A stretch of 64,000 bases of DNA from Hirudo medicinalis (lineage: Eukaryota > Annelida > Clitellata > Hirudinida > Hirudinidae), in NCBI GenBank assembly GCA_011800805.1, contig MPNW01000008.1, positions 61,406 through 125,405 of the forward strand, written 5' to 3'. Under the pieces are notes generated by a model. It did not search any database and was not told the origin of the DNA. It was given only the letters and a program-made list of their open reading frames with translations. Position numbers and translations under genes: made by a program. Of the stretch, positions 34,580-46,560 are shown in pieces. The number at the start of each line of letters is the position of its first letter. Within the stretch, counting starts at the first letter, position 1.

Positions 34580-37500
34580 CATCATCACCCTACCACAGCC
34601 AGATTCATCCGATCCATCTCCACAGTCATCCACTTCGTCGCATCTTACTGTCTTCGGCATGCATTTGGAGTTATCACATCGAAAAAAGTCGATTGGGTTG
34701 CATATTTCTAGAAAATTGATAAACAAATATAAATACAACTTCGAAACGGCACAAGATTTGTCATCATTACAGTCAGAATTATGATATTTCTTTAAAACCT
34801 TGCATTGTTTATTTGCAATTTTATATTCTTAAAATATACATTGAGATATTATTGGATTTAGAACATATATTTCAAATAATCATTTACAACCTGTGCAGTT
34901 GGCTTCATCAGAATCGTCTTCCAAGCCACAATCTTCCACGCCATCACATATCAAAGAAATGGGAATGCATCTATTAGTGGTGCACTCGAAAAAAGTGCCA
35001 GGACATGTTTGATCTAAAACACGGCAAAATCCATGTACTACAACATATTATTATGAAGTTTTTTGAAAAAAAAATATCAGTTAATGTCTGCATGAATGTA
35101 CAGCAATATGATTTTCGACTAAAAATAAAACTATTCAATTTTTTTCTAATTTTAACCACTGTTCCTTATTATTCGATTACTTTTAATACTTATTAATATT
35201 ATTATTATTTGTTGTTATTATTATTATTATTTATTATTATTATTACTCTGACCGGGTTCTCTCACCGGTCAAATGTAACGTGAAACTATAATAATATAAT
35301 ATAATAATAATATATTTATTTATAGAGCGCCATATGCGTAAGCGTCAGGGGCGCTCTATGTTTGTAAAACCTCAAGTAAAATAAATTATTTAAAGTAGAC
35401 CTCAGAATTTAACCAAATTTAAACACAAAACAAAACCTATCACTCGAGCAACGCGATGAAATTAAATATTAATTGTAAATCGGTTAGCTTTTTGTACAAT
35501 TTAACGTAACAAATAACCAAAATCCATTAAATAAATAAAAATTACTCCTTTTTAAATTCCTGCTTATAAAAATTATTAGCAATTTGGAAATCTTTCTCAT
35601 AATTAAAATGATTTCCAATCTAATTTAAATAAATATTTAATCAATGCCAAAAAGATGATGTTACTGCAAATGCGCTCGTCACTTTCATCTCCACAGTCAG
35701 GAAAACCATTGCAAACTCTAGACTTTGGAATGCAAGTTCCATCAAAAGCACATGTAAACTCCTCGGGTTTGCATTTCCAAGCTGGAAGTAAATATTATAG
35801 ACGGAATAAGCTTGCCAGGATCTAAGCCGGGAATAATAAAAGTTTTGCGAATAAAAATTATTATATGGAGAATTCTCTGAGATTTCAGAGTTTATCTCAC
35901 CACATTCCAATTCGTCAAATTGCTTTGGACAATCCACAATTCCATCACATTTTCTTGTCATGGGGATGCACTTGGTTGAATTCTTGCACCAATACTGATC
36001 ATCTGTGCAATTGTTCACACAATGTTTTCCACCGCAGCTCAATTCAGCATTTGAACATGTGCTGAGCAAAGAATATAATATTAATGAATTATGATATCTA
36101 TTACTATTATGGATCACCAAGTTTATATTATATTTTCAATTTTTTTATGTTGTTGGAGGCATTGGCCAATATTATTTTAAGTTAATACGGGATTTCAAAC
36201 AAATTTAAAAAAAAAATTCTAACCATGTTTGACAATCCACTTCAATGATCGTGCCTGGAGAAAGCCAGGTACCTTCATGTGAACACTTACATTCCGCCAG
36301 AGGAACGCATACTCCATCCTCTGTAAAATTAAGTCGGTACATCTCACATATAATGCAATTTTCAATTGAATGGACAAAAACTTTTATCAGCTTCATAATT
36401 AATCAGATGATTAGGAAGACCTTTATCTGGCTTGTTAATCATTTGCTAAGAGTTAAAACTTTCGCGTGAAAGTGAAGCTGTCAAATTAAAAATGTCTTCA
36501 TACTACTTATTTCATATTTTTACCGTTTTCATAGAAGCCATCTGGACAGAAGCAACCTTCCACGCACTCTGACGCTTCACAACCTTCCTTGTCTGTTTTT
36601 CCGTAACCTCCGCAAGTTTGTCGACAAGGAGAGCCACATACTTTATATTCATGTCCTTTTTCGCACATTTTAGCTATTGAGATGAATAATATACATTATA
36701 AATTGCACTCAACATTACATCAACAAATGTATCATTGTAAAGCTTGAACGATTGCTAAATTTTAAAATAATTAAAACTAAGCAAAAATGCAAGATGACTA
36801 ACGGCACAGATTGTTTGATCTCCAATTGACGTAAATGCCTTTGAAACTGCACTCTTGGGCGAATGCAGCAATTGCCGTACAAGTGCATTCGCAATTGTTG
36901 CCATGGTCACAGCTTAATATCATTTCATCTTGTCACATTATCGTTATTATAGAATATGTCGACAATGGAAATGAGAATAACAAAAAAGTTACGGTAGCAC
37001 GAATAACGGAAAACAATATCAACCAAATAATATATTAAATAGTAGTTTCTCACCCGCACGAGTCATAGATACAGTTACTGTAATAATCCTTAAAGGAGGT
37101 CACCAACTTTCTACATTCTTCAAACATCTCATGGTCTTTTATCACTCGACATACAGGCTCTGCCCATTTCAACCTTTCTGGAAAATCCTTTATTGATGAA
37201 TTAAATATATTAGATTAGAAAAATCAACTATGAAACATTTATAATCTATCACCACGAAGGTCATTGTGTATGACCATCATATATATGATTACATATTATG
37301 GATTATATATAGGCGCCTCTGACGCTATGCAAATGGCGCATTATAAATTAACTATTATTATTATTATATAATATAAATGATTGATAGAAACTCGCGGACC
37401 AGATATATATATAAATTGAGAATAAAGAAATCATTTCATGTAAGCATTATTTTTCATCTTTTACTGGAGTTGTAGTCATTTTTCGAGGATTTTGGAAAGT

Positions 37501-40500
37501 GATTTCATGTTTATTGAAATGACGTTATTTTAAATTTTAAATTAATGCTCGAAAATATTTAGACGAAAATTTAGGGGGTCCTCATGCATGGTATTCATTG
37601 TATAGTATATTTTGCATATTCAGAACATACTTTACTAATATGCATTACTAAAAATAAACCTTGCACTCATCCAAAGTTATTTAATTAAAGTCACAGTCCA
37701 CAACTAAAATTTGACGATAGAAAGGATTCTAGAAAAAGTTTCAAAAATATCTGGAAATGTGTATTCGTAGAGTTGCACTAATTAAATAATGATTTGCTAT
37801 TTAAACATTTACTTGTTAAAAATAAAGTAACATTATGTTAATCTTTCATTTAATCGGGCTTGTTACCTTACAGGGATCGAAATCGTCAGCGAGACCTTTG
37901 CTTTTACATAGGTTGGTAGCCCTCCACTTGAAGCCAAATGATTGAGGAGTGGAAATGAGACTACCTGACTTTACATCTTGAAATTCGTTTTGGTAATTGT
38001 CATCGAAGTTACCGCAAAGCCCTTCTACACTGTTTTTGTGTTGGTCGGACATGCTGATGTAAACTCTAGTCCCTAAGCAATAATTGTAAAATTATGTAAA
38101 ATGGATTAGACGACTAATAATAATATTATTAAAACATTATTGTTATAGAACAACAAACTATATATGCTATTTTATAAATATAAGGTGTACTAGCCTCCAT
38201 CCCACATAACGTCAAAACCAAGATGAAAAGAAAGAACGACAAAGAGACCAGAAGATACCATGATGCCACCGAAGAAAGTCCTGGGGCGATTACTATCAAC
38301 GGGCACATCATTAATTGTGACCTCCAATCCTCTCATCAACTTAATTATAGTGTTTTTCACTTTTACAGTCACAGATTTTGTACAAGTGACCTGCGAAATG
38401 AAATGAATCATTAGGTAAATAATTTTTTGAAGTGATTCATCATACTAGGATTCTAAGGATGAAGACATTTAAATCATTATTTTCAACATTTTCATCAAAC
38501 ATGATCGCCTCAATTAGCTTTACATGATATCAATAATTTGTCAAGATGCAATTTTAATTACCCCCTGAGATCCACAGGGTACGTTCTCTAAAGTCACAAT
38601 AAAGAGTTTCTCAGTCTTTTCTTGCGTCATAATATATTCGCATGGACCTTGGAAGCTGTAACACCTTCCATCAAATGTTTTGTAATGAGGATCTCCTGTT
38701 GCTGAACATATTGCCCGGCAATTGGATTTCGACACTAATTTCCAGTGTCTTTTCTGGCATTGGCTGCGATTCAATTTCAGTTTAAACAGTCAAGAATTGG
38801 TTGCATTTAAATTTTTTAGTTAGAAGAAGAATTAAAGAATTTGAAAAACTAACAACGTCTTGCATCCAATAGTCACTGTCTCTCGTGCCTGGAAGAGTTT
38901 GGAACTGTAAGAACAAGGACAATCGTCCGGTGGCACACAGTTCCCCTGAAAATAAAGAATAAAATTGATATAATTTTTAATTCATATCAGTCGTATATAA
39001 CCCTAACCCTGACCTTAAATTTTAATTTATATCAGAGAGAAACCTTAAAAAGTCTGCTTTGCCCACACCTTTGTATAAACTCGATAAGAATCAAGTTAAC
39101 GTTGACTCTTTAAAGTGGTTGATTAACCATATTCAGTAACTATTATTCTATCTATACTTTTAAAGATTCTTCTTACGTCTGGATGAAGCACAGTGTCAGA
39201 TGGACAAGTACATCCATCGAATCGGAATTCGTTGGCGTCACAATATCCTGGTGTGTCTAGGCTGACGCAAGTGCTTCCACAGCTGGAAACGTTATAAACA
39301 AATATCTGATTGAATGGACACTTGATTGTTTTGCCGCAATTGGATTTGCTGCAGTCCCAGGTTGCATTGCTGCAAATGCTGTTGAACACAAGTTAGAATC
39401 ACTTTATTCTATTCACTTGGAAAATTAACTGTATTATCACATTAATCCATTACTTAATTATTAACAGTATTATAGTTATTAGTTACTAGCATGAGCGAAT
39501 CCCTCGCGGGTCACACAATTCACAAAAAGAAAAGCAAGCAAAGAGAACAAGAAAACAAAGCCACAAAACACCACAAACAACTCAACTACAAAATCAAATG
39601 TCAAACGTGTTGTGGCCTCACCAATTTCCGCAAGCCCGATTCCATATTTCTTTTGCCTTGTAGACCTTCTTAGAAATGTACTCATAACAACTGCAATCTT
39701 CACGCGGTACACACACACTCTGGTGATCCTGAAAATCTCCTGGATTCCCACATTTGCAACCTGCTATGCAGGTGTTGTCATCCGGTATATGGCTGGGGTA
39801 CTGGTTGTCTCTGCAAGAAGGCTGATGGGGTGCACAATCCGAAAACACTTGTCCATAATGACATTGATATCCCTCAATGCCTGTAAATTTATTTATTTAT
39901 TTATTTTATTTAATTGCATGGGCAGAGTCCTCAAACTTCTGATAGTGCCTGGATATCAATAATAAAAAGACTAAAAACAAAAGTAATGGAGATCAAGAGT
40001 AAGTTATTATACGTACATTTACATGTATTCACTATAAAAAATGCGTAGTGCTTTTTTATATGACAGTTACGAGCATGGTTGATTTTAAACACTGATCATA
40101 CTTCCGCACAGATCAAACACTTCCGGATGAGCCATCCAGTTTGGCTCAAGTTCGAAACCGGCAGCTGCACATCTTTCTGCCAAAGCGGCAAGAGCCGTGC
40201 AGATTGGTTCCGGAGATCCAGGTGAAGCGCAAGAATCTTGCATGCAAATATCGAAGTATCGATTCCAGTCAACTAAAACTGCAAGACATGGTCCAAAGAT
40301 TTCTTCTTTTCCAACCAGTGTGCAATGACGTTCCGCATATAGGGTTGCCTAAATTAAAATATCTCAACCCAATTATTATAAATTGATTTTTTAAAATAAA
40401 ATTAAAATAATATGGAAAATATTATTGAACAAACTTTAATTAGAAATTTCGATGCGAATCCTGACTTACACTTCCATAACCAGAACTACAGGTGTCACCA

Positions 40501-43500
40501 GCCAAGTGGGCATCATCTAAGCTTCCGGCCCCGTGAGAATAGGACATTGCAAAACTGAGAAGATCTTCTTCAATTCCATTTCTAGATTTATAATCATTTT
40601 GCACGGATCCATCCATGTTTCCACACAATCCTTGAACCTAAATTGTAATGAAAGCAAATGAAGTTCAGTTAAGGATTTAACATTTTAGTATTTGGTCCCA
40701 ATGCTCATCATTTGCCGTCAATTTCGAAATCATCTAGTTATTATGATCTCCTTCTGTTATAGGATCCAGCCTAATAAATGTATTCATTTGTTCATTTCAA
40801 TTCTCAAACACAAGGGCCCGCAGGTCATGATAAATAAATTATTTATGTGCTGGTAAACAAAATAATTGTATGCTTATATGATTACTTGTATTATTTTTAG
40901 AATAAAAATTTATGTCTTCAGCCTCGGTCAAAAGTCCGAGAATAACTATAACTTTATCAATTTTGACACAATTTTTGCAGAAACCTTTTATGTATTTCTA
41001 ACTTTTACCTTTCCTGAGTAAAATGGTTCCAGTCTGATATAAAGTCTTCCATGTTTGTCATATAAAATCCTGAACCCATAACCCTGGACAGTGATAAAGA
41101 GACTCGTGACTTTCTTTACATAAAGATTAAGGTCGTTAAAAGGTCGGATTGCAGGATCGTCTAATATTTCCCCATTCAGCAGAACCTTAGGAGATAAATA
41201 TTGGCATGCTATATTGTTGGTAAGATGGAAAAAATATTTCCGAATTTCTAAAAGAATAAAACGTTCAGAAAATTGACATTATGTAATTAAATATCTATGG
41301 TCTTATTAAGAGTTTCGAATCTTGTTCAAATTTTTTTAAAGTTATTTTTTTTTCAAATGTAAAATTACATATTACATATTAGTAAAATAACAAGTTGATA
41401 ACATAAAAGGGTAAATTGTAATCAATGCAACTAAAATATAAAAAAATAAATATGTTAATTTGTAAAACGCAATAAGCGTCAGGGGCTACCGATTACTAAC
41501 CTCAAAATTCTTGTTGACCGTCACAATATATGTCTTGTATCCAGCCTTTAGTTCCACTCTAAAACCAGAGATGCAGCTTATATCTGGAGACATAAGGAGG
41601 CATTTGGTCACGGAGTAGATTATGCTTAGGTCACCTCTTTCTAATGCTGAAGTGTCACTAGGATCCAAAAAGGAGCTAAAATACTGTGAAAATGACAAGA
41701 TTCTGACCAAGATGTCAATGATAATAAAATAAATAAATAAAAAATCAAGAAACAATTCTATTAAAACAAATATTGTCTTATTTAGTGCAAGTGTTAAGGA
41801 ACATTTAAAATAATAAACCAGCGTGTTTCCTCGTTATCTGTAATTTAACCTCAACGAGAGTATATGACCCCTCCGGTCCATGGAAATCGAACTTATTGCC
41901 ATCAAAGGTATTGAAATGCTGGAAGCCAATGACTGAGCATATCTTTGAACACATTTTTTTGGTACATTTCCATCTTCCATAGTTGCATTGACTGAATAAA
42001 AAATAAAATGTAGATTTTATCGTTGAATGCAAGTGTTTTTCGTTGTTTGCAAATGATACTATATTGTTACTCGTGAAACTGACCACAAATTGCAACCGAT
42101 GTTGACAGAACTTCCTTGGTCAAAATTTTCGCCCCTGTACACGCATGGGCAACGGTTGGCAGGTACACAGTGGGATCCATTGAAAAACGTTCCAGCAAGG
42201 CACTGACATCCTGGGCTGCATTCCTTATCAGAGCAAGCAAGAGGATTTGGGTCAAGATACAAATTCTGGCAAGTCTTCATGCACTTTGGTGCACATTCGG
42301 TATACATCATGCCGTATGGACATCTCCGAGCTAAAGGAATAGTTCGAAATTTGGCAAATTTGTTGTTGTTTGGTAATGTCCATTACATAACTGGATGACT
42401 AGGACGGAATAAATTCAATTAAGTGCATCCCATCAACTAACGGCAAAGGTGTGTGGACCTCCAGTTGAATGGTACTTCTCTCAAGGCACAAATCTGACTA
42501 TAGGAACCAAAAGCTTGACAGATGGCGCTTTGCAATTCCTTCTGTCTGTCTACTTCGGAAAGTTTGTGCTCTCTTGAGTATTGTTCGGCGAGACAGTAGT
42601 CTGAGACGCATCTCTCGAAATATGGATTTGGATGAACCTATATATTTAAAATATATTAAATATATATTATATTATATATTAAAATTTAACTAACGGAGCT
42701 ATGACAAGATCTGAACGGTGCTTGCCAGATTTTCCCACAAGAATCAAGAGCTTTGTTTTCGAGCGCAGTTGTGTTGCATGGATAACCATATGTTTCAGCA
42801 GTTGGGCACTGTAAGCAGTGTTTTCAATCGTTTAGTTTGATTTTTGCTCGCATGCTTTTCTATAAAGTTATAAAAATATTCACTTGCTCCATGTCATCCA
42901 AGACAACCCAGGAATTTCCAAATTCAAGAGGATGGGTCACTTTCAAACCTCCAGGAGTTTTCAGATCATCTTGAAGAAACAAAAGAATGAAGCATCACAT
43001 ACTATGCGCCAATGGTGAATAACCTACACATTGCAACGCAGCACAACTAACCATATGGATTACCATTGTAGTCCCCACAAATACCTTTAGTTTTAATATC
43101 TTCTGATTTTTCAAGGGTCAAGAAAAACGTGCTATTTTCATCCCATCGAAGTCTCACAAACATCAACTGAAGGTAGAAATAATCCCCCCTCTTCTCGATT
43201 TTGAAACCATTTACTGGATCAGAGTAACCTTGAACTTGAGTGACCTGCATAAATTTCCCACCTACCATTATTTTCGCGCCCTCGACCATAGCAAGAAGAT
43301 GTTCTTTAAAGAATATGTTCAGCCGCTGTGACAAAAAATACGAAAGTAAATATTAAGATTTGTAGTTAAACAAGAACTCCTAGTTATTTAAGCAAGGATG
43401 ATCGAAAATCAATGTGCTTTGTTTATTGTCTTTATGGAGACATTAAACTGATTTTCCAGTAATTATCGAATTATGCCAACCTTGCGACATTTGACAAAAC

Positions 43501-45470
43501 TGTAACATTCCACCAATTTCACTGTGACTTTAATTAAGTCGGAATCTAACAGAGTGTAGGCACAACGTCCTGGAAAGAGGAATTCGATTCCATCAAAGGA
43601 CCTCCAGTAATTAGGGCCCATACCGATGCAAGTTCTGAAGGGTAGGTCGTCCTTGTTGAGTATCACTAATCGAACGACATTATTAATTTAAGAGATTTGT
43701 TAGTAACGGCAATATTTTGGTTAGAAATATAAAAGTTACATAAAATAAATTAATCTGTTCAAAACATTTTATCTAACCTTTTGGAAGGTCAGGCACAAAA
43801 TCAGCACTATCCTCTAGTGGAGTGTTGGGACACGCTTCGCAACTCTCTCCCGCCAGTCCCCATCCTCCCGCGCTTTCAAGCGAACAGCATGTCATCTTGT
43901 CCATAACCTCGTTGAAAGATACATCTTTGTATCTTTTGCTTCTGGTTGAATTGGGCTTTGCACCGTAACACCATTTGTTTAGGTAGCAGTACTTTCTCTT
44001 GCTATTTACATCTGCATTATAATAATATATTAATATAATATAACATAAAATGTTTGAGCTTTATCCGGGCTTATAGGAAATTAACGTTATGATGATGTTT
44101 GACATCCAAAACCCCAACTCGCAAGGAATCTAGTCGCATTTAAATTAGTATCGCCTGTTATTACCGTAAATGATATAATAGATATATCGAAATCAAAGAA
44201 CTGAACGATTTCAATTTGGAAATTTGTAGACCACGGTTTGGCGGACCATGTTCCTAGGCAATTGAGGGGTTTCTTGACAGTTTATTAGACAAAACGTTCC
44301 ATGTCAGTGGAACTTCGCGAGACATTCGTCAAACAAATATATCGCAGCAGAGCTCAATTGGGATTGGCTCGTTTTAACTGAATGTCGTCTGCTCCAGAAC
44401 ATTATCAAAATAAGTTTATAAATATTAATAACTGCTGCAATTATTCAATAATTATTTTGAAGTTGGTTAATTTTTATATTTGATTATTCTTACTTTTCTT
44501 ATCATCTTCGCAAGTATTGCCCGCAAAATCCGGAAGGCAGTCACAAGTACCGGGCTGGGAACAAATTCCTCCATTCAGACAAGGTGGATCGCAGGCCGCT
44601 GTTTGAACAGTTTTTAAAAATTAATAAAAGAAAGCTAAATTCACTCGAAATGTCAACATCTCACGTTTTATGCATAAGGGTTTCTCCCATCCTCCGCAGC
44701 AGTCAATTACTGCCTTCTGCAGCAATCTGAACGTTCACAAATGTTTGGGAACTCATTTTATATTTGATCATTGAAATGTTCCTGCGAGTTAAAGACGTTG
44801 CAGCTAGGCCAATTATTTACCGCTTTTGGTAACTTATAGATAACGGTAGATATGGAAATATTTAGGCTTTTGATGCATTGATGTTGCAAATCATTCTGGT
44901 GCATTTCAAATAAATTCGTTAAAATAACTAAAAAAAACTACCAAAAAAATTTTATTTTTGGAAAAATGAAATTTGAAAAATGTATTTTGTCGTAAAATTC
45001 ACCTGGAAAAATAGCAGTCTGGGCCCTGATCGGTCCCATTTTTCCACTGTTCAATAAACCCTTCCATCCGCTCGTCAGATACATCAATGAGGTTGGATCT
45101 CTCGTGGTTCAATTCGTAACTTTCGAAACCATGCGATCTTTTCGTCAACTTAAAATAGTTGATGCACTTTGCCGTGATGTCTTCACGGACCAGTTCGTAT
45201 GATTTGCATTTGTGGCTGTTGCTTAAATCATAATATGAAATTATATTTAACTTATTCATATAACTTTATCATATAATATAACTGATATACTTATGCATTT
45301 ATTTACAAATTTTGTTTGAAACTTTTTGTTCATTCTGTCAAAAATGTGTTTATAATTACTCACGAATCATTCGGATTGTACTTCTTAGCTTGAATTTTGA
45401 GCCAAAGTTCGGATGACCAGCAAAGGATGAAAATCAAAAACAAGACATGCTTCGGGTCTGCCACCCGCAT
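28475..45470 (-). CDS. SCO-spondin/hemolectin-like giant secreted multidomain glycoprotein
   Basis: Forty-six exons from 45470 to 28475 keep one open frame of about 2,864 residues. Order: signal peptide, EMI-like region, EGF, TB-like cysteine region (residues 165-242), VWD-C8-TIL three times (243-1485), four LDLa (1486-1657), modules 1 and 2 (1658-1960), a low-complexity linker (1961-2382), module 3, a Thr-rich stretch, a cystine knot (2589-2707) and module 4 (2719-2864). The N-terminal half follows SCO-spondin; thrombospondin type 1 repeats are absent. Proteins of this class polymerise through their VWD and cystine-knot parts into extracellular fibres, clots or mucus. The start ATG is followed by a hydrophobic segment ([10 protein letters not shown]). 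Intron 21 is GC-AG. The last exon either ends at the TAA at 28475 or could be spliced at 28491; a polyadenylation signal near 28188 favours the stop. Confidence 0.9.
29456..30257 (-). other. Thr-rich mucin-like stretch and cystine-knot (CTCK) domain
   Basis: Exon 30257-30057 is almost entirely threonine, serine, proline and hydrophobic residues (for example [13 protein letters not shown]), a likely O-glycosylated spacer. Exons 29945-29747 and 29613-29456 form a cystine knot: TTCKGICES supplies the C-x-G-x-C ring half, SCQCCGG the paired cysteines, and CSCQEGHC the C-terminal ring half. In von Willebrand factor and SCO-spondin this domain makes disulfide dimers and is the last domain. Here a donor (GGAC|GTCAGT) splices it onward. 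Confidence 0.82.
30600..31407 (-). other. Reiterated module, copy 3
   Basis: Exons 31407-31124 and 30732-30600. The first half begins [11 protein letters not shown] and contains [12 protein letters not shown], then [20 protein letters not shown] before VGTQSI. The second half ([17 protein letters not shown]) ends in a double cysteine. Copy 4 has the closest match in each part. Confidence 0.75.
31555..33139 (-). other. Low-complexity linker: Lys/Pro-rich, then Tyr/Pro/acid-rich
   Basis: Exons 33139-33056, 32804-32445 and 32376-31555 encode about 422 residues without cysteines. The middle exon is rich in Lys, Pro and Gly ([13 protein letters not shown]). The last has many tyrosines next to acidic residues, including three near-repeats RYPED, KYPED, KYPED and several EYPE words. 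Tyrosines in such surroundings are good tyrosine-sulfation sites. Its end is Trp- and Gly-rich ([13 protein letters not shown]). All three exons are bounded by phase-1 introns. Confidence 0.75.
33243..33800 (-). other. Reiterated module, copy 2
   Basis: Exons 33800-33481 and 33393-33243. The first half contains [10 protein letters not shown], then [20 protein letters not shown] followed by VGSRVIK. The second half ends [11 protein letters not shown]. The intron phases are 1, 0, 1, as in all copies. The pattern 'I-x-x-I/V ... G-x-x-x-F/Y-x-V-x-V-G' is shared by copies 2, 3 and 4. Confidence 0.7.
33919..34517 (-). other. Reiterated module, copy 1 (divergent discoidin-like)
   Basis: Two exons, 34517-34219 and 34057-33919, with a phase-0 intron between them and phase-1 introns outside. 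The first exon starts with KLCPVD and has a beta-rich second half with [16 protein letters not shown]. The second exon ([22 protein letters not shown] end) is closed by one cysteine, where the other copies have two. This is the most divergent copy. Confidence 0.6.
34541..34587. repeat. (TTA)n then (ATC)n microsatellite in an intron
   Basis: About twelve TTA units followed by ATC units, 7 bases from the splice donor of the fourth LDLa exon. A second TTA-rich tract lies at 35195-35246 in the intron upstream. Confidence 0.9.
35250..35270. other. Short perfect hairpin next to a TTA tract
   Basis: The sequence gaccgg, then gttctctca, then ccggtc forms a six-base-pair GC-rich stem in very AT-rich surroundings. 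It may belong to the adjacent repeat. Confidence 0.4.
35290..35362. repeat. GCGC/(TTA)n short interspersed repeat, copy in the LDLa intron
   Basis: Pattern: TAA-rich tract, atttataga, GCGCCATATGC, GCGTCAGGGGCGCT. It is the reverse complement of the arrangement at 37311-37370. Confidence 0.65.
37311..37370. repeat. GCGC/(TTA)n short interspersed repeat
   Basis: Reads aggcgcctctgacgc, aaatggcgcat, tataaattaact, then an ATT tract. The same layout occurs at 59763-59812 and, inverted, at 35290 and 41440. Confidence 0.65.
38073..38194 (-). other. GC-AG intron within the third VWD
   Basis: The donor is GGAG|GCTAGT and the acceptor gcttag. Using the GC donor restores the conserved WDGGTRVY segment and phase 1; a GT donor four bases downstream gives the wrong phase. 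Confidence 0.7.
39177..41991 (-). other. Second VWD-C8-TIL assembly
   Basis: Exons 41991-41850, 41683-41497, 41247-41009, 40637-40470, 40348-40102, 39880-39622 and 39378-39177. Signatures: [24 protein letters not shown], the C8 cysteines around CMQDSCASP, and TIL cysteines [11 protein letters not shown]. Here the VWD is divided by more introns than in the first assembly. A second TIL-like stretch ([10 protein letters not shown]) precedes the third VWD and continues in exon 38945-38857. The donor of exon 41683-41497 is weak and lies about eight bases from an inserted repeat. Confidence 0.85.
41440..41488. repeat. GCGC-type short repeat next to a splice donor
   Basis: Reads ttaatttgtaaaacgc followed by aataagcgtcaggggct, matching the 35290 copy without its final GCGC. 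It ends about eight bases into the intron that follows exon 41683-41497. Confidence 0.6.
42084..43665 (-). other. First VWD-C8-TIL assembly
   Basis: Exons 43665-43481, 43325-43052, 42969-42884, 42808-42695, 42637-42442 and 42330-42084. VWD signatures are YWRSFDG at the start and [12 protein letters not shown] at the end; the latter is the usual C-G-x-Y/N-G-N motif. The C8 part has [12 protein letters not shown] and [13 protein letters not shown]. The TIL domain has CAPKCMKTC and [10 protein letters not shown]. Confidence 0.9.
44494..45470 (-). other. N-terminal block: signal peptide, EMI-like region, EGF domain
   Basis: Exons 45470-45364, 45221-45003, 44726-44665 and 44598-44494. The signal peptide is encoded in exon 1. 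Exons 2 and 3 have widely spaced cysteines ending in [10 protein letters not shown], the counterpart of the CCpGW end of EMI domains. Exon 4 is a single EGF domain ([24 protein letters not shown]) bounded by phase-1 introns. SCO-spondin is the VWD-family protein that starts with an EMI domain, which is the main reason for that comparison. Confidence 0.75.
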
Positions 45471-46560
45471 TGTGTAAGCTTATTCCTTTCCGATTGATAT
45501 TCACTCTGCTACAAAAAAAAAGAACTAGTGAATTTTAAAAAATAAACAAGATATTTTAAAATTTGGTAATACCGAACGATTAAGTAAGAAATAACTTTGT
45601 CTCTCGAAGTGATGTGCATGAATTGCAAGAGTCTATTTATAGCTTTCAGAATTCTTGATTGATATTTAAAATTAATGCTTAAATGTAAGAATTCTGACAA
45701 TTTTGATGCGAGTCATTTCTTTTCTATCGAGAAATTTTTAGAATGTTGGGCTTTTGACAGGAGAAAATTGCATAATCAATAAATGTTGAGAGTGAATAGT
45801 CGCTTACTGTGTTATTCAATAATCTTTTCTCTTATCGAGAAATACACTTTTTAAATTATTCTTCTTCATTGTGAAGAACAAAAAATAAATAATAACAAAA
45901 GCACTCATGTAAACAATTAATATAAATTAATGTGATCACATTAATGGAATGAAACCGCAGTGCTCAGAAATATCAGTATTTAATGTTTTAGTCATAGCAA
46001 AATATTTAGCTAAATAGAACTAAAATTCTTTGGTCGATTACTACGGAAAACGAATCTGTGGAAACGCCATTAGAACACTCTGACTGCATCCCTCGATTTC
46101 GTAGTTTTAGTTCTAGATTAACTACTGTCCCTGAACCTCATTTATCTTTTGCTGGTCAAGAAATTTTAAAATGAGTAAGACATCAAAGCAAATTTCTCAA
46201 TGGCATCGGATCACAAACGATTTATTCCTTTGAGAGCATTGCCAGCAGTTTTGATAAACCATCTTCCAACAACACAGCCTCGCCCCAGAAACATGAAGTC
46301 GCTGCCCAAGCTAGTTGAATTACCAGCGCCGAATATTAGCTCGCTGAAAAGCCTCACTTTTAATTGCTTAAATAAATGTACAACAATTTAGATTCCCCAG
46401 CTCCAAATTTGCAAGTCCTAACACGCAAGACGTCCAAACCACTACAGATCCATTAAATATTTGATAAAAATGTTTCACACGGTTTATATTTCCATCTTCA
46501 CATCAATGTTGAAACAAGCAAATTTTATAATTTAATGTGGCACCTTTACTTTAAAGTTGG
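45471..46560. other. Intergenic region upstream of the large secreted-protein gene
   Basis: This should hold the promoter of the 46-exon gene (5' side just above 45470) and the 3' UTR of the 46561-51053 gene. A 63-codon plus-strand frame starting with ATG at 46200 has a slightly higher GC content but no splice or family support. Otherwise AT-rich. Confidence 0.45.

Larger units (their letters stand above)
34594..36061 (-). other. Four LDL-receptor class A domains, one per exon
   Basis: Exons 36061-35901, 35781-35665, 35013-34891 and 34707-34594. Each has six cysteines and the acidic calcium-binding end: [32 protein letters not shown] and [10 protein letters not shown]. The first is the least typical and is preceded by the end of a TIL domain. 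The introns after all four and between them are in phase 1, as is usual for this shuffled domain. Confidence 0.92.
36224..38763 (-). other. Third VWD-C8-TIL assembly
   Basis: Exons 38763-38562, 38390-38195, 38072-37867, 37187-37054, 36912-36803, 36673-36524 and 36320-36224. Signatures: [13 protein letters not shown], the typical start of a VWD; DVMWDGGTRVYI spanning a GC-AG intron; [16 protein letters not shown]; a short C8; and a TIL with CRQTCGG and [10 protein letters not shown]. The 680-base intron 37188-37866 contains a GCGC/(TTA)n repeat. Confidence 0.88.

Noticed and set aside
46200..46391. 63-codon plus-strand frame in the intergenic region
   Set aside because: Starts with ATG and has a slightly higher GC content, but nothing links it to other exons.
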